Source of the DNA: Clostridium sp. | GTDB lineage: Bacteria; Bacteroidota; Bacteroidia; Bacteroidales; Muribaculaceae | Direction: 5' to 3' | Assembly: GCA_023666615.1 (NCBI GenBank) | Contig: JAMPBQ010000001.1 | Span: 137,159-172,529 of the forward strand | Length of the DNA stretch: 35,371 nt | Part shown: in pieces, positions 34,671 through 35,371 of the stretch | Layout: every line of letters starts with the position of its first letter | How positions within the stretch are numbered: position 1 is the first letter of the stretch | The notes under the pieces: generated by a model | Databases searched by the model: none | What the model was told of the DNA's origin: nothing | The model's input: the letters and a program-made list of their open reading frames with translations, nothing else | Made by a program: the position numbers and the translations under genes

Positions 34671-35371
34671 TTAGGTATTCCACCATCCGGAGTCTCGCAG
34701 CGCTTTGCGGGCGTTGATGTATCCCGTATTGTACACTTTCGTGACTACCTTTAGGTTAAATGCGTTATAATGTGATATTTCGTTAGTTACGATCGAGAGG
34801 TCGCACAGGGCCATGTCTTGTTCTTGGTTGGTCTTGGCCATCATGTGGTAGGTGCGCATGGCTATTTCCAGCATCGACGACGGATGCTCATGCTTGAGGA
34901 CGGGGCTTACGTTTATCCCTATCAGCCGCTCGCACATGCCGCGGATGGTCCATGCAGGCAGGTTGCGCAGAACGCCGCCGTCAACGTATGTCGCGCCATT
35001 TATCTCCACGGGCTTGAACGCGATTGGAATGCTGCACGAAGCCCTCATGATCGGCTCTATCGGCCCGTGGTCAAAATACGCCGGGCATGCGTCGTCGAGG
35101 TTTGTGCAGCCTATCCTTACGGGTATGGGCAAGTCCTCAAGGTTTTTGTATCCGCCAAGGGCCTCCATGATATGGGCTGTGAATTTCTCTATCTTCAGGA
35201 TTCCCCCCTTGCCCAGGCCTATTTCGGCGAAGTCCGTAACCTTCTTGTCCAGGAATAGCCTTATGATTTCGTCGGGGCTCATGCCCGCGGCGTACATCAC
35301 CGCCACGGCCGACCCGGCGCTTACCCCCGCCACTATGTCCGGCCTTAGCCCGGCCTCATGCAGGGCCTTGA
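34671..35371 (-). CDS. Patatin-like phospholipase, partial (5' end outside window)
   Basis: Open to the right edge; the visible 233 codons include the nucleophile motif GVSAGS and the catalytic Asp in VDGGVLRNLP, the Ser-Asp dyad of patatin lipases. The glycine-rich oxyanion loop and any signal peptide lie outside the window. The GTG at 35333 is not the real start, because the frame continues upstream with KALHEAGLRPDI, which is typical patatin sequence. Such enzymes release fatty acids from membrane lipids; the substrate is unknown. Probably co-transcribed with the amylase (18-bp gap). Confidence 0.85.
   Translation of the reverse strand, partial: KALHEAGLRPDIVAGVSAGSAVAVMYAAGMSPDEIIRLFLDKKVTDFAEIGLGKGGILKIEKFTAHIMEALGGYKNLEDLPIPVRIGCTNLDDACPAYFDHGPIEPIMRASCSIPIAFKPVEINGATYVDGGVLRNLPAWTIRGMCERLIGINVSPVLKHEHPSSMLEIAMRTYHMMAKTNQEQDMALCDLSIVTNEISHYNAFNLKVVTKVYNTGYINARKALRDSGWWNT

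Overview
This window is ordinary chromosomal DNA from a member of the Bacteroidales, probably Muribaculaceae-like. The evidence is a type III glutamine synthetase of 729 residues, Bacteroidota-type -7 elements (TAnnTTTG) upstream of many genes, almost no Shine-Dalgarno sequences, and Bacteroidales-restricted families (DUF4924, duplicated DUF1599, OmpW/OMP_b-brl-like barrel, LysM plus periplasmic-binding fusion). The family-level placement is a guess; the order is well supported. I see no rRNA, tRNA, CRISPR array, insertion sequence, integrase or phage gene.

Layout. On the minus strand from the left edge: the 5' end of typA; a LysM/periplasmic-binding protein followed by an outer-membrane barrel; a class A penicillin-binding protein. 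A short plus-strand unit (5314-5585) encodes a 42-residue protein. Next is a minus-strand run of acyltransferase, membrane phosphoesterase, tex and an unusual HPPK-like/YhcH fusion, with stop/start overlaps at the last two junctions, preceded by purF and glnN. Then come a DUF1599 protein overlapping a DoxX/MauE-like membrane protein, and gyrA followed by a secreted TPR protein. Going right on the plus strand: clpC (divergent from gyrA) and a lipoprotein. On the minus strand: a DUF4924 protein and groES-groEL. On the plus strand: a lipoprotein, a LysE-type exporter and rlmH as a tight operon, then nadC. Finally, on the minus strand, prs, a cytoplasmic GH13 amylase and a patatin-like protein that runs off the right edge.

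Functionally this is housekeeping: PRPP synthesis (prs) and its users purF and nadC; nitrogen assimilation (glnN); proteostasis (clpC, groES-groEL); translation (typA, rlmH); DNA topology (gyrA); and envelope biogenesis.

The most unusual content lies between the genes. Several 3' flanks carry degenerate but strictly phased short tandem arrays whose unit length differs by locus: 7 bp (2552-2688), 8 bp (19226-19345 and 26111-26166), 9 bp (13347-13373, 15818-15907, 17870-17896, 26195-26221) and 10 bp (30769-30890). A 52-bp tandem repeat with GTA-loop hairpins follows clpC. Two ~125-bp elements with inverted-repeat ends, each containing a 9-bp triplet, sit directly after glnN and after the TPR gene in the same orientation. 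These arrays, the 42-aa gene and the HPPK/YhcH fusion are the best candidates for undescribed biology.
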